64,000 nucleotides of DNA from contig NC_091149.1 in assembly GCF_041381155.1 (NCBI RefSeq), forward strand, positions 8,882,609 through 8,946,608. Reading direction: 5' to 3'. The stretch is from Argopecten irradians. Lineage: Eukaryota; Mollusca; Bivalvia; Pectinida; Pectinidae. Below are positions 46,151 through 57,157 of the stretch, piece by piece (position 1 is the first letter of the stretch; every line of letters begins with the position of its first letter). Made by a program: the position numbers and the translations under genes. The notes below the pieces were generated by a model. The model was not told where the DNA came from. It searched no databases and saw nothing but the letters and a program-made list of their open reading frames with translations.

Positions 46151-46811
46151 AAATGAGAATGATGGAAAATCGAGGCATATCTAATATTGTTAATTAAGCA
46201 TGTATCAAAATCTGATTAAAAAATTTATACCATTATTCTCACCATTATTCATAGAAGATTTGACATTCCAGTAAGGTTCATGTTCGGTGACCATTTAATC
46301 AGCTGAATGATTGCCTACACATTTCTTGAGACAAGGACGACATAGTTTGGGAGAAATGCAGTCAGGTTGTCCAAAGCATGCAGCATATCTACATATATAT
46401 GCATGCTGTAATGATGTGTCGTTTTCAATTGATATAGCTAGGTAGGACAAACGCGTCTTAACTGATGTAAAGGAGGATAAAGTTGAACAGAATATGACCC
46501 CTGATGGGATGTTGTCTTATCCTCTATGAAATCGACTGGGAACATTAATGTTTATAGAAATGTGTTGATCGATGTTTTGATATCATTTACACAATAACAT
46601 ATTTATTTTAGAGGGGACATTTTAAATTATTGAAGTGATGGTCTAACACGGGGATGTGGTCCCCGCAAGGACAATATATTCACCGCTTTAACCATCATAT
46701 CTCTCGAGCTAAATAGATAAAAAAGAAGGTACACAATGTAATAGTTTAAATCGTAAATGCATATCCATAATCTATTTTTTTTCTATTTTTAGAAATTGAT
46801 AAAAAGATAAA

Positions 46812-47393
46812 ATGGGTTCCAAGGAGGATATGCCACAAAAGGGATTGTCAGACAAACTAAAGGCAGATATAAAGTTCCGGAAGAAAGTTATCATTTCTTC
46901 GATCCTTATTTATTTCTTCGTTGGATATTATTTCTTCCCATTTCGACTTCCGGTAATGGACACGCTATTGAAGAGACTAGTCTTCACGTTTCGATTACAA
47001 CTATTTGGAGGTTTTACATTGATCATGGGGATGATGGGGGTCATATTTGTGAGAGGTCAGAGCGATGCTACAGCGGACCCGATTAAGGGTAACGCAGAAC
47101 ACCTTACAGAGGTCTCAAAGAACATATTTCAAAACACGCTGGAGCAATATCTAATGCATTTCATCGGCCAGATGGTCCTCTGTACATTTCTCTCCTCAGA
47201 ATCAATGAAGGCTATACCGTTACTTGTCGCTCTGTTCGTCGTCGGCAGAATTGTCTTTAAATTTACGTATCAGAAGGATTCGTCCCTGAGGCTCTATGGA
47301 TTCGCTCCTACAGTTTTGCCGACCTTCGCGACATATGCTTACTGTACTTATTGCTTGTTAGTCTACGGACCTGGATATGGATTTGAAAACTGA
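46812..47393 (+). CDS. C: TMEM79-like MAPEG-domain membrane protein, 193 aa
   Basis: Single coding exon preceded by a 3' splice site at 46792. Five predicted membrane helices lie at about residues 29-46 (IISSILIYFFVGYYFFPF), 63-83, 115-138, 141-162 and 172-190. Family signatures are RLPVMDTLLKRLVFT-(R)L, KNIFQNTLEQYL (the MAPEG helix), MKAIPLLVALFVVGR and YCTYCLLVYGPGYGF. Mammalian TMEM79 (mattrin) is a Golgi/secretory-pathway MAPEG protein linked to lamellar granule trafficking. Other MAPEG proteins bind glutathione or lipids. The activity here is unknown. The N-terminus (KEDMPQKGLSDKLKADIKF) is distinct from types A, B and D. The opposite-strand ORF near 47.3-47.5 kb is a shadow. Confidence 0.85.
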   Translation: MGSKEDMPQKGLSDKLKADIKFRKKVIISSILIYFFVGYYFFPFRLPVMDTLLKRLVFTFRLQLFGGFTLIMGMMGVIFVRGQSDATADPIKGNAEHLTEVSKNIFQNTLEQYLMHFIGQMVLCTFLSSESMKAIPLLVALFVVGRIVFKFTYQKDSSLRLYGFAPTVLPTFATYAYCTYCLLVYGPGYGFEN

Positions 47394-48296
47394 AAAAACT
47401 AAGGTTTTTTTCCAGAACTTGAAGTGACATGGAAACTAAATATAAAACTGTTTTCCAGACAATACAAAAAGAACTGAATGTGGCTTTGGAAGCTGTTGAG
47501 TTGGTTGTGACGATGGCCATTTACGGATGTACTCCCATGTATACAATGTGTTGCGTGTGTGAATGTTGGTGTATTTTGGGAGACTGCGGTATATTTATTA
47601 TAATTAATGGGATTAATGGTTTAAATGTTTATATGACTGTATGATTGTTGGTATACGATAATTGTCACATTTTTTATGTATGTACGAAATGTTATAGCAA
47701 TCACAGTCCATATCAGTCATTGGGTGAGAACATAATATTGATAACAAAATAGCACCAACTATTGTGTAGAATTAAACGGATCAACATAATATTTTGCATA
47801 AAGATGTATCAATGCCATAAATGTATTGAATACATTATATCATACGCATCAGCAAACCATGTAAAAAGTAGGTTTTTGTTTCACTCTTTTAAATGATGTG
47901 TATAATGGCGTTCTACGTAACAATGCATTTCATGAAACTGTGATTGAAAAAGAAAATCTTTGAACCAATATCAGAATTCTGTTATTCATGACAACTAAAT
48001 GAAGTTTAAACGTATATATGCCATAACCTGGTGAAGATTTTGACTTTGACTTTACTATTTTTTTAATATGTTGAAACTATCGAAGACACACAATATTGTA
48101 CAAAGTTGTTAACAATATCAATATTAGTAATTAGAACAATGAAAACATAATAGCATCAATAATTCTAAAGACTTATGACCCAACGTATAGACCTAATATT
48201 TTGCATGAAGACACTTTAAGTTCATTTTTATATAGTGTACAGTGTGTCATATGCATCCGTGAATCATGAAAAAGTAATGTTTTATATAACTCTCTG
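47394..48296. other. C-A2 spacer
   Basis: No gene. The 71-codon ORF at 47429-47644 carries a cysteine-rich stretch (CTPMYTMCCVCECWC) derived from a block that recurs near 42.87 and 57.6 kb (gtgttgcgtgtgtgaat), so it is a repeat relic. Confidence 0.45.
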
Positions 48297-48656
48297 TTAA
48301 AGATGCTCCACCGCTGATAAATGGTATTTTTTCACTATCAAAAACAGGAGCAGACGTTTTAGTATTTTTCTTCAATTACAAAAGTTACTTACTTTACACC
48401 ATTGGAATGTACATGCTTCTAATTTAACTTCAAGTTAGAATTATAAAAACAATTAATTTGCATTCCGAAAACAATCCGTGGCACTATATCCTATATGGAC
48501 TGAAGTACTGATTGCGCATGCAACAAAGGCATAATAAATTATTTCATATTATTTTTTGTGTTAATTAGACATACAGTATATATACACGATTAAACACCAA
48601 TTATTGTTCAAGTGATGAATATCATTTATGCTCTGTCGGCGGTGGAGCATCTTTAA
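48297..48656 (+). mobile_element. TTAA-ended MITE, complete reference copy
   Basis: 360 bp, ttaaagatgctccaccgctg at the left and its inverse (gtcggcggtggagcatcttt then aa) at the right, with ttaa flanks as in piggyBac-type target sites. No ORF. Related copies in this window are at 2290, 3386, 18725, 31591, 60800 and 63868. Confidence 0.8.
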
Positions 48657-48874
48657 TTGTTGTGTACAGTTTTACGTAACAAAACATTACATGAAACTAT
48701 AATGAAAATATAAAGAAGTAATCTTTGAATTAACTGAGGTATGATGTTATCATTGACCAATAACCGGACTATTGTTTAATACTTAAAAGTATAATTTTGA
48801 GAAGAGATTACAAAATACACTGGTCTTCGACATCCCTTCACACACGAAGTGAGAGATTTCTGTAGACCGCCCCC

Positions 48875-49067
48875 TATATATACACTCTGGTATACAGATA
48901 ACTCTACGCACACAAACGAAATGTTTGCCCCGAGTCTAAATATAGACAGCGTTCACCAGTTGTCTCTATTTCTCCTTGTCCGTTTGATAGCACAAGACCT
49001 ACTTGTACGTTCACGCAAACCTGTCATTATATTACCTGAAATTATTTTTTGCATATCGACACTAAAG
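48875..49067 (+). promoter_or_regulatory. probable promoter and noncoding first exon of A2
   Basis: A TATA-like tatatatac at 48875 is followed about 30 bp later by a block conserved before A3 (aatgtttgccccgagtctaa). That block includes ctaaatatag, which fits the MEF2-type YTAWWWWTAR pattern. The exon would end at 49067 (ctaaag|gtaagg). The acceptor is at 49731-49732 (ctgtgttgtag), 17 nt before the A2 ATG, with a second acceptor option at 49715-49716. Confidence 0.5.
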
Positions 49068-49748
49068 GTAAGGTGTAATACGAAATGTACTAAAACATAA
49101 TAATGATAGTCCTGTAGTGATTTAATTTGTTGACAGGCGGTTGACATGCTCATATGAAAGCTGTACTGCATAGTTTTATCACGATAGAAGTCTGGTAATA
49201 TCGTGACTTATCGTCAATGTGTAAACAGTCAATAATGTAAACAGAGAGTAGAAAAACTTATTTAATCCAGAATAGATAATGATAGATACTTAGGTTGAAG
49301 ACTGGTCACACATGCCGAAGGGAAATATAAAATCTTTAAAGATATAGCAAGAACATATATTGTTCTAAATAACCCATTGTCCAAACTGCAAAAACTACCT
49401 ACACAGTGGCTATCAAATCTTAGATTTATGACAGACAAACAGGCCACGGGACGCCATGTTTGTTTTCATTCATAATGATAAAGTGGGAATTATCTCCCTT
49501 GCTTCATAATTGTCGACATTTGTTTAGCTAAGAAAAGGAAACAACTCTTACAATCAACGTTCGTTGTGTTTAAAGTAAGCATGTTTTCATTCAATATTGA
49601 TAAATCTTGCATGAAACGTCTAGCTCATGACATTTTCCTAAAAATGTTAAACCATTATCAGTACTGACTTTCATTTTACGTACCATAAGGTCTGTTTTTC
49701 TCTTTTATTGTTGTAGTTCTTCTGTGTTGTAGCGATTAGTCAGAAGCA

Positions 49749-50312
49749 ATGGCGCCCTCCGATTGGACTGCAAAAAGATCCTCTGATTTTTACTTTAGAG
49801 GTGCAACTGGTGTTGGATTATCTACCCTCTACTTCTTGCTAGGATACAGATTCTTCCCATTTCAACTTCCGGTAATGGATACCGTCCTAGACAGACTCGT
49901 TTTCACCTTGCGATGGCAAATCTGTGGCGCTTTTGTCCTGTTTATGGCGATGCGAGGAGTGATGTATATTCGTGAGAAAAATGATTGTGCGGCCGATCCG
50001 TTGAATAGACGAGGAGTTGAGATGACACAGGTCGCACGAAACATCCTACAAAACACAATCGAGCAATATTTGTTTCATTTCGTCGCCCAAATGGTCCTGT
50101 GTACCTACCTAACGTCAGAAACCATGAAAGCCATACCATTACTAGTGATACTATTTGTTGTGGCTCGAGTTGTCTTCAAGGTTTGCTATGAGATAGAGCC
50201 CATGATGAGGGTATATGGATTTTCCTCTACAATGGTACCAACTCTAGTTTCCTGTTTTTATTGTTTCTATTGTTTTGTGTCTTACGGAGCTGGTTACGGT
50301 CTCGGGAATTAA
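49749..50312 (+). CDS. A2: TMEM79-like MAPEG-domain membrane protein, 187 aa
   Basis: Starts APSDWTAKRSSDFYF, shared with A3 and (as VASDWTSKRSSEFYF) with A1. The helices lie near 22-38, 55-74, 104-124, 127-148 and 160-182. Core motifs: PFQLPVMDTVLDRLVFTLRW, ARNILQNTIEQYLFHFVAQM, VLCTYLTSETMKAIPLLVIL, EPMMRVYGFSSTMVPT and SYGAGYGLGN at the C-terminus. The loop between helices 2 and 3 differs from types B, C and D (REKNDCAADPLNRRGVEMTQ). A polyadenylation signal aataaa lies just after the stop (about 50326). It is the intact partner of the damaged A1. Role in vesicle trafficking or lipid handling is only an inference from TMEM79. Confidence 0.87.
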   Translation: MAPSDWTAKRSSDFYFRGATGVGLSTLYFLLGYRFFPFQLPVMDTVLDRLVFTLRWQICGAFVLFMAMRGVMYIREKNDCAADPLNRRGVEMTQVARNILQNTIEQYLFHFVAQMVLCTYLTSETMKAIPLLVILFVVARVVFKVCYEIEPMMRVYGFSSTMVPTLVSCFYCFYCFVSYGAGYGLGN

Positions 50313-50479
50313 AATGAACAATAATAAAAATTGTTTGTATTGCTTCTTTATCACTTAAGATAAAGGTGAATAATTAATTTGTGTGTTAGCAAATGTATAG
50401 TTTCAAAAATCAGTAATGATCTTGACAATATTGTGATATCATAGGTTAGTTTTTCATGTGTAAACGTCCTATCGTTAGT

Positions 50480-51890
50480 TATGTAGTCAGTTACTGACCC
50501 CCTATAAAAGCATAGAGGGTCAGTAAGATTTATATTGGGCGTAGAATAGTCCGAGTCTCCTATACTTCTTACTGATCTTCTACGCCTTTATAGGGGGTCA
50601 GTAACTGATTATATAGCGATTTTTCACATCGAGGACCATTGGTTTGTTTCATTATATCTTTTTTCACTAGTAAGTTTGTCAAGAATCTGAAATCAAACTT
50701 GCTGGCGAAGGATAATACAAACAAGTGTTCTGGGCCTACATGTTTATTTATGTATTTCTTTACGGAATCTGCAAATATACTGTATAATGAAGCTGCAGAA
50801 CAAATATTAAATAATCTATAAAACAAAAATTATTTCGACATTCCTTGTGTACAGTAACTTAGATCTACCTCAATACGACACCAAACTGGCTTAAAGCATC
50901 ACAAACAAAAGTAACACAAACATTTAAAGCGTAATCTCCTTGATCATCTCTGCATTCTCTCTGAGATAAAATCATTAAGGTCATGCCGATAAATTGATTG
51001 TAGAGTGAGGATTGATCTTTAGTCTATGAACCCCTTCATTTATTAATAATCACAGTCGAGAAAACGCTTGAATCGGTAAGTTTGACTTTCACCGCATCAT
51101 CGACTTTCAAACCAGCGTAGAGGAATCAGCTCGCATTTAAAAAAGTATTTCATTTAAATTGAAGTATTAAACCAAATTAAGTTAATTTTATACAATCATT
51201 TGGGGGCATTTCTGTCCGAGGTGCGATAATATTAGTTATATAAGCAGTTACTGAACCCCTATAAAGGCATAGAGGGTCAGTACGATTTACAAGGGGCGAG
51301 GGCGTAGCACCAGCCTCCCATACTTCTTACTGACACTCTTTGCCTTTTATAGGGGGTCAGTAACTGACTATATAATGAATTTATCGCATCGAGTACCATT
51401 GGTTTGTTTCTAGGTCTTTGTTTCCTTTTTGTCTCGGCGAGGGAACTGAAATCATACTTGAATCATGCTGGCGAAGGATACAAACAATTGCCGCTTTCAA
51501 AATAGAATAATCAATCTTATTTGGCCTACATATTTATCTTTATTTTTATTTTATTTATTATTAATCTGCAAATACACTATATCAGAAACCTCCAGAAAAC
51601 AAGAACTAAATAATTTATACATCAACAATAATTTCGACATTTCTAGCCTAGTACACAGTAGGCCTACCTCAATACGACACAAGGCGGTATATTGAAAGCA
51701 TCACAAACAAAAGTGACACAAACACCCATCCAACATTTAAAGTATAATCTCCTTGCTCATCTATGCATTCTCGTTGAGATAATCTCTTAAAAGTTACGGT
51801 GATTATTTGATTGTAAAGTGAGGATTGCTCTATAGGTACGAACCCCTCCATTGATTTATGATCACAGTCGAGAAAACGCTTCAATTGTTA
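50480..51890 (-). mobile_element. compound of two tatcgca-family elements joined by hairpin modules
   Basis: A hairpin module (50480-50615: cagttactgaccccctataa to tatagggggtcagtaactga) is followed by a reverse copy of the element at 19592-20405 (50616-51228). Then comes a second hairpin module (51236-51384) and a second, right-truncated copy (51385-51890). The two copies differ by many substitutions, so they are not a recent tandem duplication. No gene inside. Confidence 0.7.
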
Positions 51891-52454
51891 TGAATGGTGA
51901 TGTTAAATGCTGGGGAACATGCGGTAGTAAAGATATTATCAAAACTTACTGCAGCACACATTACTTTACTCGAAAAAATGACTAAAATTACACATAAAAA
52001 ATAGTAATTGTGAAAACGCTGTGCCGTCACGAGGCTTTATTACATGGGAAGCCATGCAATACAGCCTCAGACGACATGAGTGTATTGCTCTTGACCAGGC
52101 AGTATTTCATCTGTAGGTATGAGAGAACTAGACATTATTGCACTATGGTTATTTGCTAGTTGTTGCGTCTCCAAATAAAATATCACGATCAGTATCTGAA
52201 ATATGTTCCTCTATCATTGCATGGTGGAGGCATACATTTACAGGCAATATTGCAATGTGGATGAAATTAAATGTGCATTTAGTTGGTTGAAAATGGCCAA
52301 CATATTAGATGCCCAATCTATGGTTAAATATATTGTATATTATCACAAAATGTTGATGCACTTTGTTATACTTATTCTATATATGCTTCTTTGGAACAAA
52401 ATATGAATTATACATGTACATGTACTAAGGGCTGAGGGCCTTTATAACTGAATT
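51891..52454. other. A2-B2 spacer
   Basis: No gene. gatgttaaatgctggggaac-at at 51.9 kb recurs at 57.77 kb (gatgttaaatggtgagggac), marking another low-copy repeat. Confidence 0.4.
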
Positions 52455-53767
52455 GCCAGCTCCAAATACAGTATCCGTATCAAAACTACCATAGAACTAT
52501 GATCCGCTTCACCGACGTTCTTAAACATTATTTACAAAGTATAGCCCTGTATACGATACAACCCGACATTTATAACAAGAACGTCAGGCCGATTTAGGAC
52601 AAAATCGAGGAGAGCTCCAATCAAATACTTGCAGGTTTGTCTTTTTGCTGACATTTAAGATTGATGAAAAATAATATGTTATCCATTATTCCTTAACATT
52701 ACGTAGTTAGATGGTTTATAAATGTAAACTAGAGTGCATTTTTATGTTTACAGTATAATTTCATTAGTGTGTTGAGTGCACTGAGAACGCTATATACATG
52801 TAGAGTGAAGTTTCTCAGGCATGTCGGCTATACATACACTATGCTCATATATGTATCAAAAGTACCCTATCACATACAATTGTAAGTCAGACTAGTTGAT
52901 AAAGTTGTATGGTCTGTGACTTGCTGTTTTTGTTTTGTTTTTGTTTTTTGTTTTTGCTTTTCTTTTTTTTTTTGCATAGAAAAAGTATTTTCCGCCTCTC
53001 TAAGTTTAAAACTTTCGATATTTACCGACTTTTGTAAAGTTTCTGTTCACAAAACTATTAAGCAATTTAATTATAGTATTGATTTTTAACGTGTACACGT
53101 TTAAAATAGATCGGAAGTCTCCGAACTGCTCCTAAATCTATGCCGATCTATACATGTATTTCCTATATCACCCGAAAGTCTGACACATTACTTTGACTGT
53201 TGTGGTATTTGTGGTATTGTGACCGTCTGATATTTCATGCGACATTTACCACTATGTCAGTAGTAAATTGATGTTTTTTTGGATCTGAACCATCATACAC
53301 ATAAACATCCATATTCACACATTGTATGTCTTATGACAGTTTGTGGTGATTGAAATTCCAAGAAATACAATTTTAACAGCTAGAATAAATTAATGACAGT
53401 CTTTCATGTATGTGATAAATTGTGTGTGTGATTGTCTTTATTTAAAATTCAAAGACTCAAATAAAGTAGCAGCATGAATAAAAATAACTTTCTTTTGCTC
53501 GTATTGTTAACTTATCAGTAATTTTAGCCTTGACTTCTTGATGAATCTATATCGCATCTGTTGATCAAACTGACTTTGGTTGCATGCATTGGAAAGTTAT
53601 ATTCTGTTGCCATAATAAGAACTGTCACAGAGATTACTTCAATTATATAGTGAAACTTAGTTTTATACCATATTAGGACATTTGTCATGAGGCAGAACAT
53701 ATTCGTATAAATGGTCTGCTGATTAACTCATTATCATTTTCTTACACAGGGAATCTCTAGAATCAGA

Positions 53768-54334
53768 ATGGCTTCCGAGAAAACACCATCGCCATCATCC
53801 AACAAATCGGTTATTAACAACTTCCGGTTTAAGGTTTCCATGGCGACAACCATCGTCTATTTCATTGTCGGGTATAATTTCTTCCCCTTCAATCTACCCG
53901 TGATGGATACAGTGTTTGACAGAGTTATTTTCACGTTGCGGTGGCAAATCTTTGGAGGAATGACCTTGCTAATGGGGATGGTAGGGGTCATGGTCGTTCG
54001 AGTTCAAAGCGAGGCAACAGCTGATCCTGTGTATGGAAATGCGGAACACCTGACACAACTTCCGAGGAACATTCTACAGAACACATTGGAACAGTTCATC
54101 TTTCATTTCATCGGGCAAATCGTTCTGTGTACCTACCTCACTGAAGAGTCGATGAAAGTTATTCCATTACTCGTGGTACTTTTTGTTATCGCAAGAATTA
54201 TCTACAAAATCGCCTATCAAATTCAACCAATGATAAGAATATATGGGTTTATCCCGACGTTATTTCCAACCATTGCCACATATACGTACTGTACATACTG
54301 CATGCTGGTATATGGACCGGGGTATGGCCTTTGA
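53768..54334 (+). CDS. B2: TMEM79-like MAPEG-domain membrane protein, 188 aa
   Basis: Starts ASEKTPSPSSNKSVINNFRF. The acceptor ttcttacacag is at 53748-53749. Five hydrophobic segments: ATTIVYFIVGYNFFPF, IFGGMTLLMGMVGVMVVR, FIFHFIGQIVLCTYL, VIPLLVVLFVIARIIYKI and TYTYCTYCMLVYGPGYGL. The MAPEG helix is PRNILQNTLEQ. The protein ends directly after GYGL, without the short tail of types A, C and D. AATAAA at 54383. It is the functional paralogue of the B1 pseudogene and the two are much closer to each other than to A, C or D. Confidence 0.87.
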   Translation: MASEKTPSPSSNKSVINNFRFKVSMATTIVYFIVGYNFFPFNLPVMDTVFDRVIFTLRWQIFGGMTLLMGMVGVMVVRVQSEATADPVYGNAEHLTQLPRNILQNTLEQFIFHFIGQIVLCTYLTEESMKVIPLLVVLFVIARIIYKIAYQIQPMIRIYGFIPTLFPTIATYTYCTYCMLVYGPGYGL

Positions 54335-54439
54335 TATTGATCGGAAGGTAAAGGGGAATATATTGCATACCAAACTTTGGACAATAAAATTACTCGATTC
54401 TATCAAAACGATATGACGTTTTTTATATTCCAACTTAAA

Positions 54440-55130
54440 TGACATCATAATTATATATACATAAACATGTTGAAGTATTAAACAGTTATCATCTTATTAA
54501 TACCCTTTCACTTTTCATTGTGTATAGTAAGCATCTGCATACATTATACATATTTATAGAAGGTGATGAAAATATAAATCTTAGATTATGCACAGACAAG
54601 GACAGGACATTTCAAAATCTTAGTAAATTGTCTTTTTCGGTAAAACAATTTTTAACTGTTATACAGTATAACTTTATAAGTTTATCAGAATCTTACTTAA
54701 TTTAATACCGATAGTTAACATTGAATACAGCAGATAGAAGCGTTGTCTCGTATTAGAGGTGTCAATGTTGCAGGAAAACATGCATTTTTCATTACTTGGA
54801 GATGAAGACAATGTTCAATCAAAGATGTCACTTGAATCAAATTTTGTTAGAGCAACTAGTTCATGTGAATATGATACAACCATTTTCAAAATGAATACAA
54901 AGAGATCAAGTTGAACCTAGAAACACATTCAATTGACGATAACTTCAAATTGAGAACCAATAAAGAAAAAATATAAGCAGTGCTAGATTGGGCCTATACT
55001 AATACACCCGTCTCAACAATAACATGGCTACGTGTTAGTGACATGGGACCCTCATTCAATGACTGCACCAATGACTTTATTGTATAGCTTCCACGTGCTT
55101 TTTGTTTAAACTAGGTCAAAGAATCATTTG
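54440..55130. other. B2 downstream region
   Basis: Part of duplicated block copy 2; no gene seen. Short ORFs here have no counterpart frame in copy 1. Confidence 0.45.
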
Positions 55131-55486
55131 GTGACAGGATGACAGAATGCTAAGACTATTATTGGCTACCCACTACCGCATGTAAACAATACGCCAATTT
55201 TGTATATGCAATCAGATGAGTCCAGTTCATTCAAAATATTCTGTGACAAAATGAACGTCTCATGTATAAGGTATATTCAGAAATTGAAATCGGTACCGTC
55301 CTATATATTGACCCTTTCTTGTGACAAGCAAACGTATAAGTTATTTAAAAACAAAAATCGGTGACGTTCTTGAAATTCTTGCTAAAAACATTTCAGTATA
55401 TAGAGGGTTCACTATCCTGAAAACTAGCATCAAGATCACACGTACGCTTAGCAGACGACATCGTCCTACTGTACAGTGACTCCAAG
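55131..55486 (+). promoter_or_regulatory. copy of the C-type promoter / first exon, now upstream of A3
   Basis: Matches 44820-45181 through aaactagcatc-agatcacac and gcttagcagacgacatcgtc. It keeps a good donor (ccaag|gtatgt at 55487). No C-type coding exon follows; the next acceptor is that of A3 at 56532-56533. It is either an alternative first exon for A3 or an orphan left by duplication. The TATA-like box of the C copy is not clearly kept. Confidence 0.45.
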
Positions 55487-55689
55487 GTATGTATGGTTTA
55501 CATATGCATATTACGTGTCCAGTTTTTTTAGATTGTTAGCCATCATTTTATATAAATGAGCTTGTACACGTCTTGGTAAACATAGTACAATTATTATCTA
55601 CAAAAGTGGTTTTTAATATGAAGTCTAAACTTCATCTGTTTACGTCGTGATGGCTGACATGTACATACACCAAGGCCTGATACACAGGT

Positions 55690-55808
55690 AACTCAAAACA
55701 CACAGGCAAAAAATTTGCCCGAAGTCTAAATATAAACAGCGTTCCGTTGGGGAGAGGTGACCATCAGGCGAAGCTATTTGGAATTATTTTTGCTTATCGC
55801 TACTCAAG
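55690..55808 (+). promoter_or_regulatory. probable noncoding first exon of A3
   Basis: Conserved with the A2 first exon (gcccgaagtctaaatataaa, again a MEF2-like ctaaatataa). It ends actcaag|gtaaga at 55808. A 724-nt intron would lead to the acceptor ctgtgttgtag at 56532-56533. No clear TATA box here, unlike A2. Confidence 0.45.
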
Positions 55809-56549
55809 GTAAGATTTGATACATCCGAACATCGAGTCATGCAGTAAGATGTTGGGTTATTGTTAAAATGCTAGTATTAAAGCTGTACGATCATGTTACA
55901 TCAAGTCAGTTGTCTGGTTCATTCATGGCTAACCGTCAATGTTAAAACAGTCGTAAACCGAAAGTAGAGCAACTCATTTGATCCAGAACTAATATCAATA
56001 TATATTTAGGCTAAAGACTGGTAGTATGGTCTCGCGCTGAAGGAAAATATATACAGGTAATGTAAGAACATATATTGCTCTAAATAACAAATTGTCCAAA
56101 CTGCAAAATCCATCTACACTATAGCCTTTTAAATAAAACCAGTGAATGGCATACTTTAGATTTGCGACACTGGAAGCCATCTCTGTTTTCATTCAAAATC
56201 ATAAAGAGGGGTTTATCTTAAGCTTCCGTACTTTATATACACAATGTATGATCTGCTTGTGCCAGATAACAGTCTTAGAACACATCAATGTTTGTTGTTA
56301 TAGTTTACCTAAGAAGGGGACACTTTGATAATCAGTAATTGTTGTTTCAACATTTAAAGTGCAGTCAATGACAAGTAAAACTAGTAAGCATATTATTTCT
56401 TAATAAATCTGGCATTAAACGTCTATATGGCGACACATTTACCTACTGATATTTATTTAACATTCAATAGTCCTATTACTTACCATAAGGTTAGTTTTTT
56501 CTGTTTTATTTTGATAGTTCTTCTGTGTTGTAGCGATTAATCAGAAGCA

Positions 56550-57113
56550 ATGGCGCCCTCCGATTGGACTGCAAAGAGATCCTCTGATTTTTACTTTAGA
56601 CTTACGACTGCTGCTGGGTTGACTACCATTTACTTCTTCCTTGGATACAGATTCTTCCCATTTCAACTTCCGGTATTGGATACCGTCCTGGACAGACTTG
56701 TTTTTACCTTGAGATGGCAAGTCTGTGGCGCTTTTGTCATAATTATGGCGTTGCATTGGGTGATAAATATTCGTGAGAAAAATGATTGCGCAGCCAATCC
56801 GTTAGATAAGCGAGGAGTTGAAATAACACAGCTCGCACGAAACATCCTACAAAACACAATAGAGCAATATTTGTTTCATTTCGTCGCCCAAATGGTCCTG
56901 TGTACTTACCTCACATCAGAGACTATGAAGGTTATACCGTTACTAGTGGTACTATTTGTTGTGGCTCGAGTTGTCTTCAAGGTTTGCTATGAGATAGACC
57001 CCATGATGAGAGTATACGGGTTTTCCACTACATTTCTGCCAACTGTAGTTACTTGGGTATACTGTTTGTATTGCTTTGTGTTTTACGGAGCTGGTTTTGG
57101 CCTCGGAAATTAA
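56550..57113 (+). CDS. A3: TMEM79-like MAPEG-domain membrane protein, 187 aa
   Basis: Same length and layout as A2. N-terminus APSDWTAKRSSDFYFRLTT, helix 1 LTTIYFFLGYRFFPF, helix 2 VCGAFVIIMALHWVINIR, MAPEG helix ARNILQNTIEQYLFHF, helix 4 VIPLLVVLFVVARVVFKV, helix 5 TWVYCLYCFVFYGAGFGLGN. The second half is nearly identical to A2 while the first third differs more, which fits unequal divergence or partial gene conversion. The 17 bases before the ATG are almost the same as in A2, including the splice site. Start codon context gcaatggc. Two shorter antisense ORFs here are shadows. Confidence 0.87.
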   Translation: MAPSDWTAKRSSDFYFRLTTAAGLTTIYFFLGYRFFPFQLPVLDTVLDRLVFTLRWQVCGAFVIIMALHWVINIREKNDCAANPLDKRGVEITQLARNILQNTIEQYLFHFVAQMVLCTYLTSETMKVIPLLVVLFVVARVVFKVCYEIDPMMRVYGFSTTFLPTVVTWVYCLYCFVFYGAGFGLGN

Positions 57114-57157
57114 AATGAACAATAATAATAATTGTTTGTTTTGTTTCTATATCACTT

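Larger units (their letters stand above)
52455..55665 (+). repeat. duplicated block, copy 2 (B2 and flanks)
   Basis: Counterpart of 42358-45395. The homology covers the B upstream region, B coding exon, B downstream region and the C-type first exon, then stops. At about 55.67 kb it switches to sequence related to the A2 upstream region (48.85 kb). That switch is the likely tandem-duplication junction. Confidence 0.8.

Noticed and set aside
47429-47644. 71-codon ORF after gene C with a CCVCECWC stretch
   Set aside because: Falls in a dispersed repeat block also seen near 42.9 and 57.6 kb.
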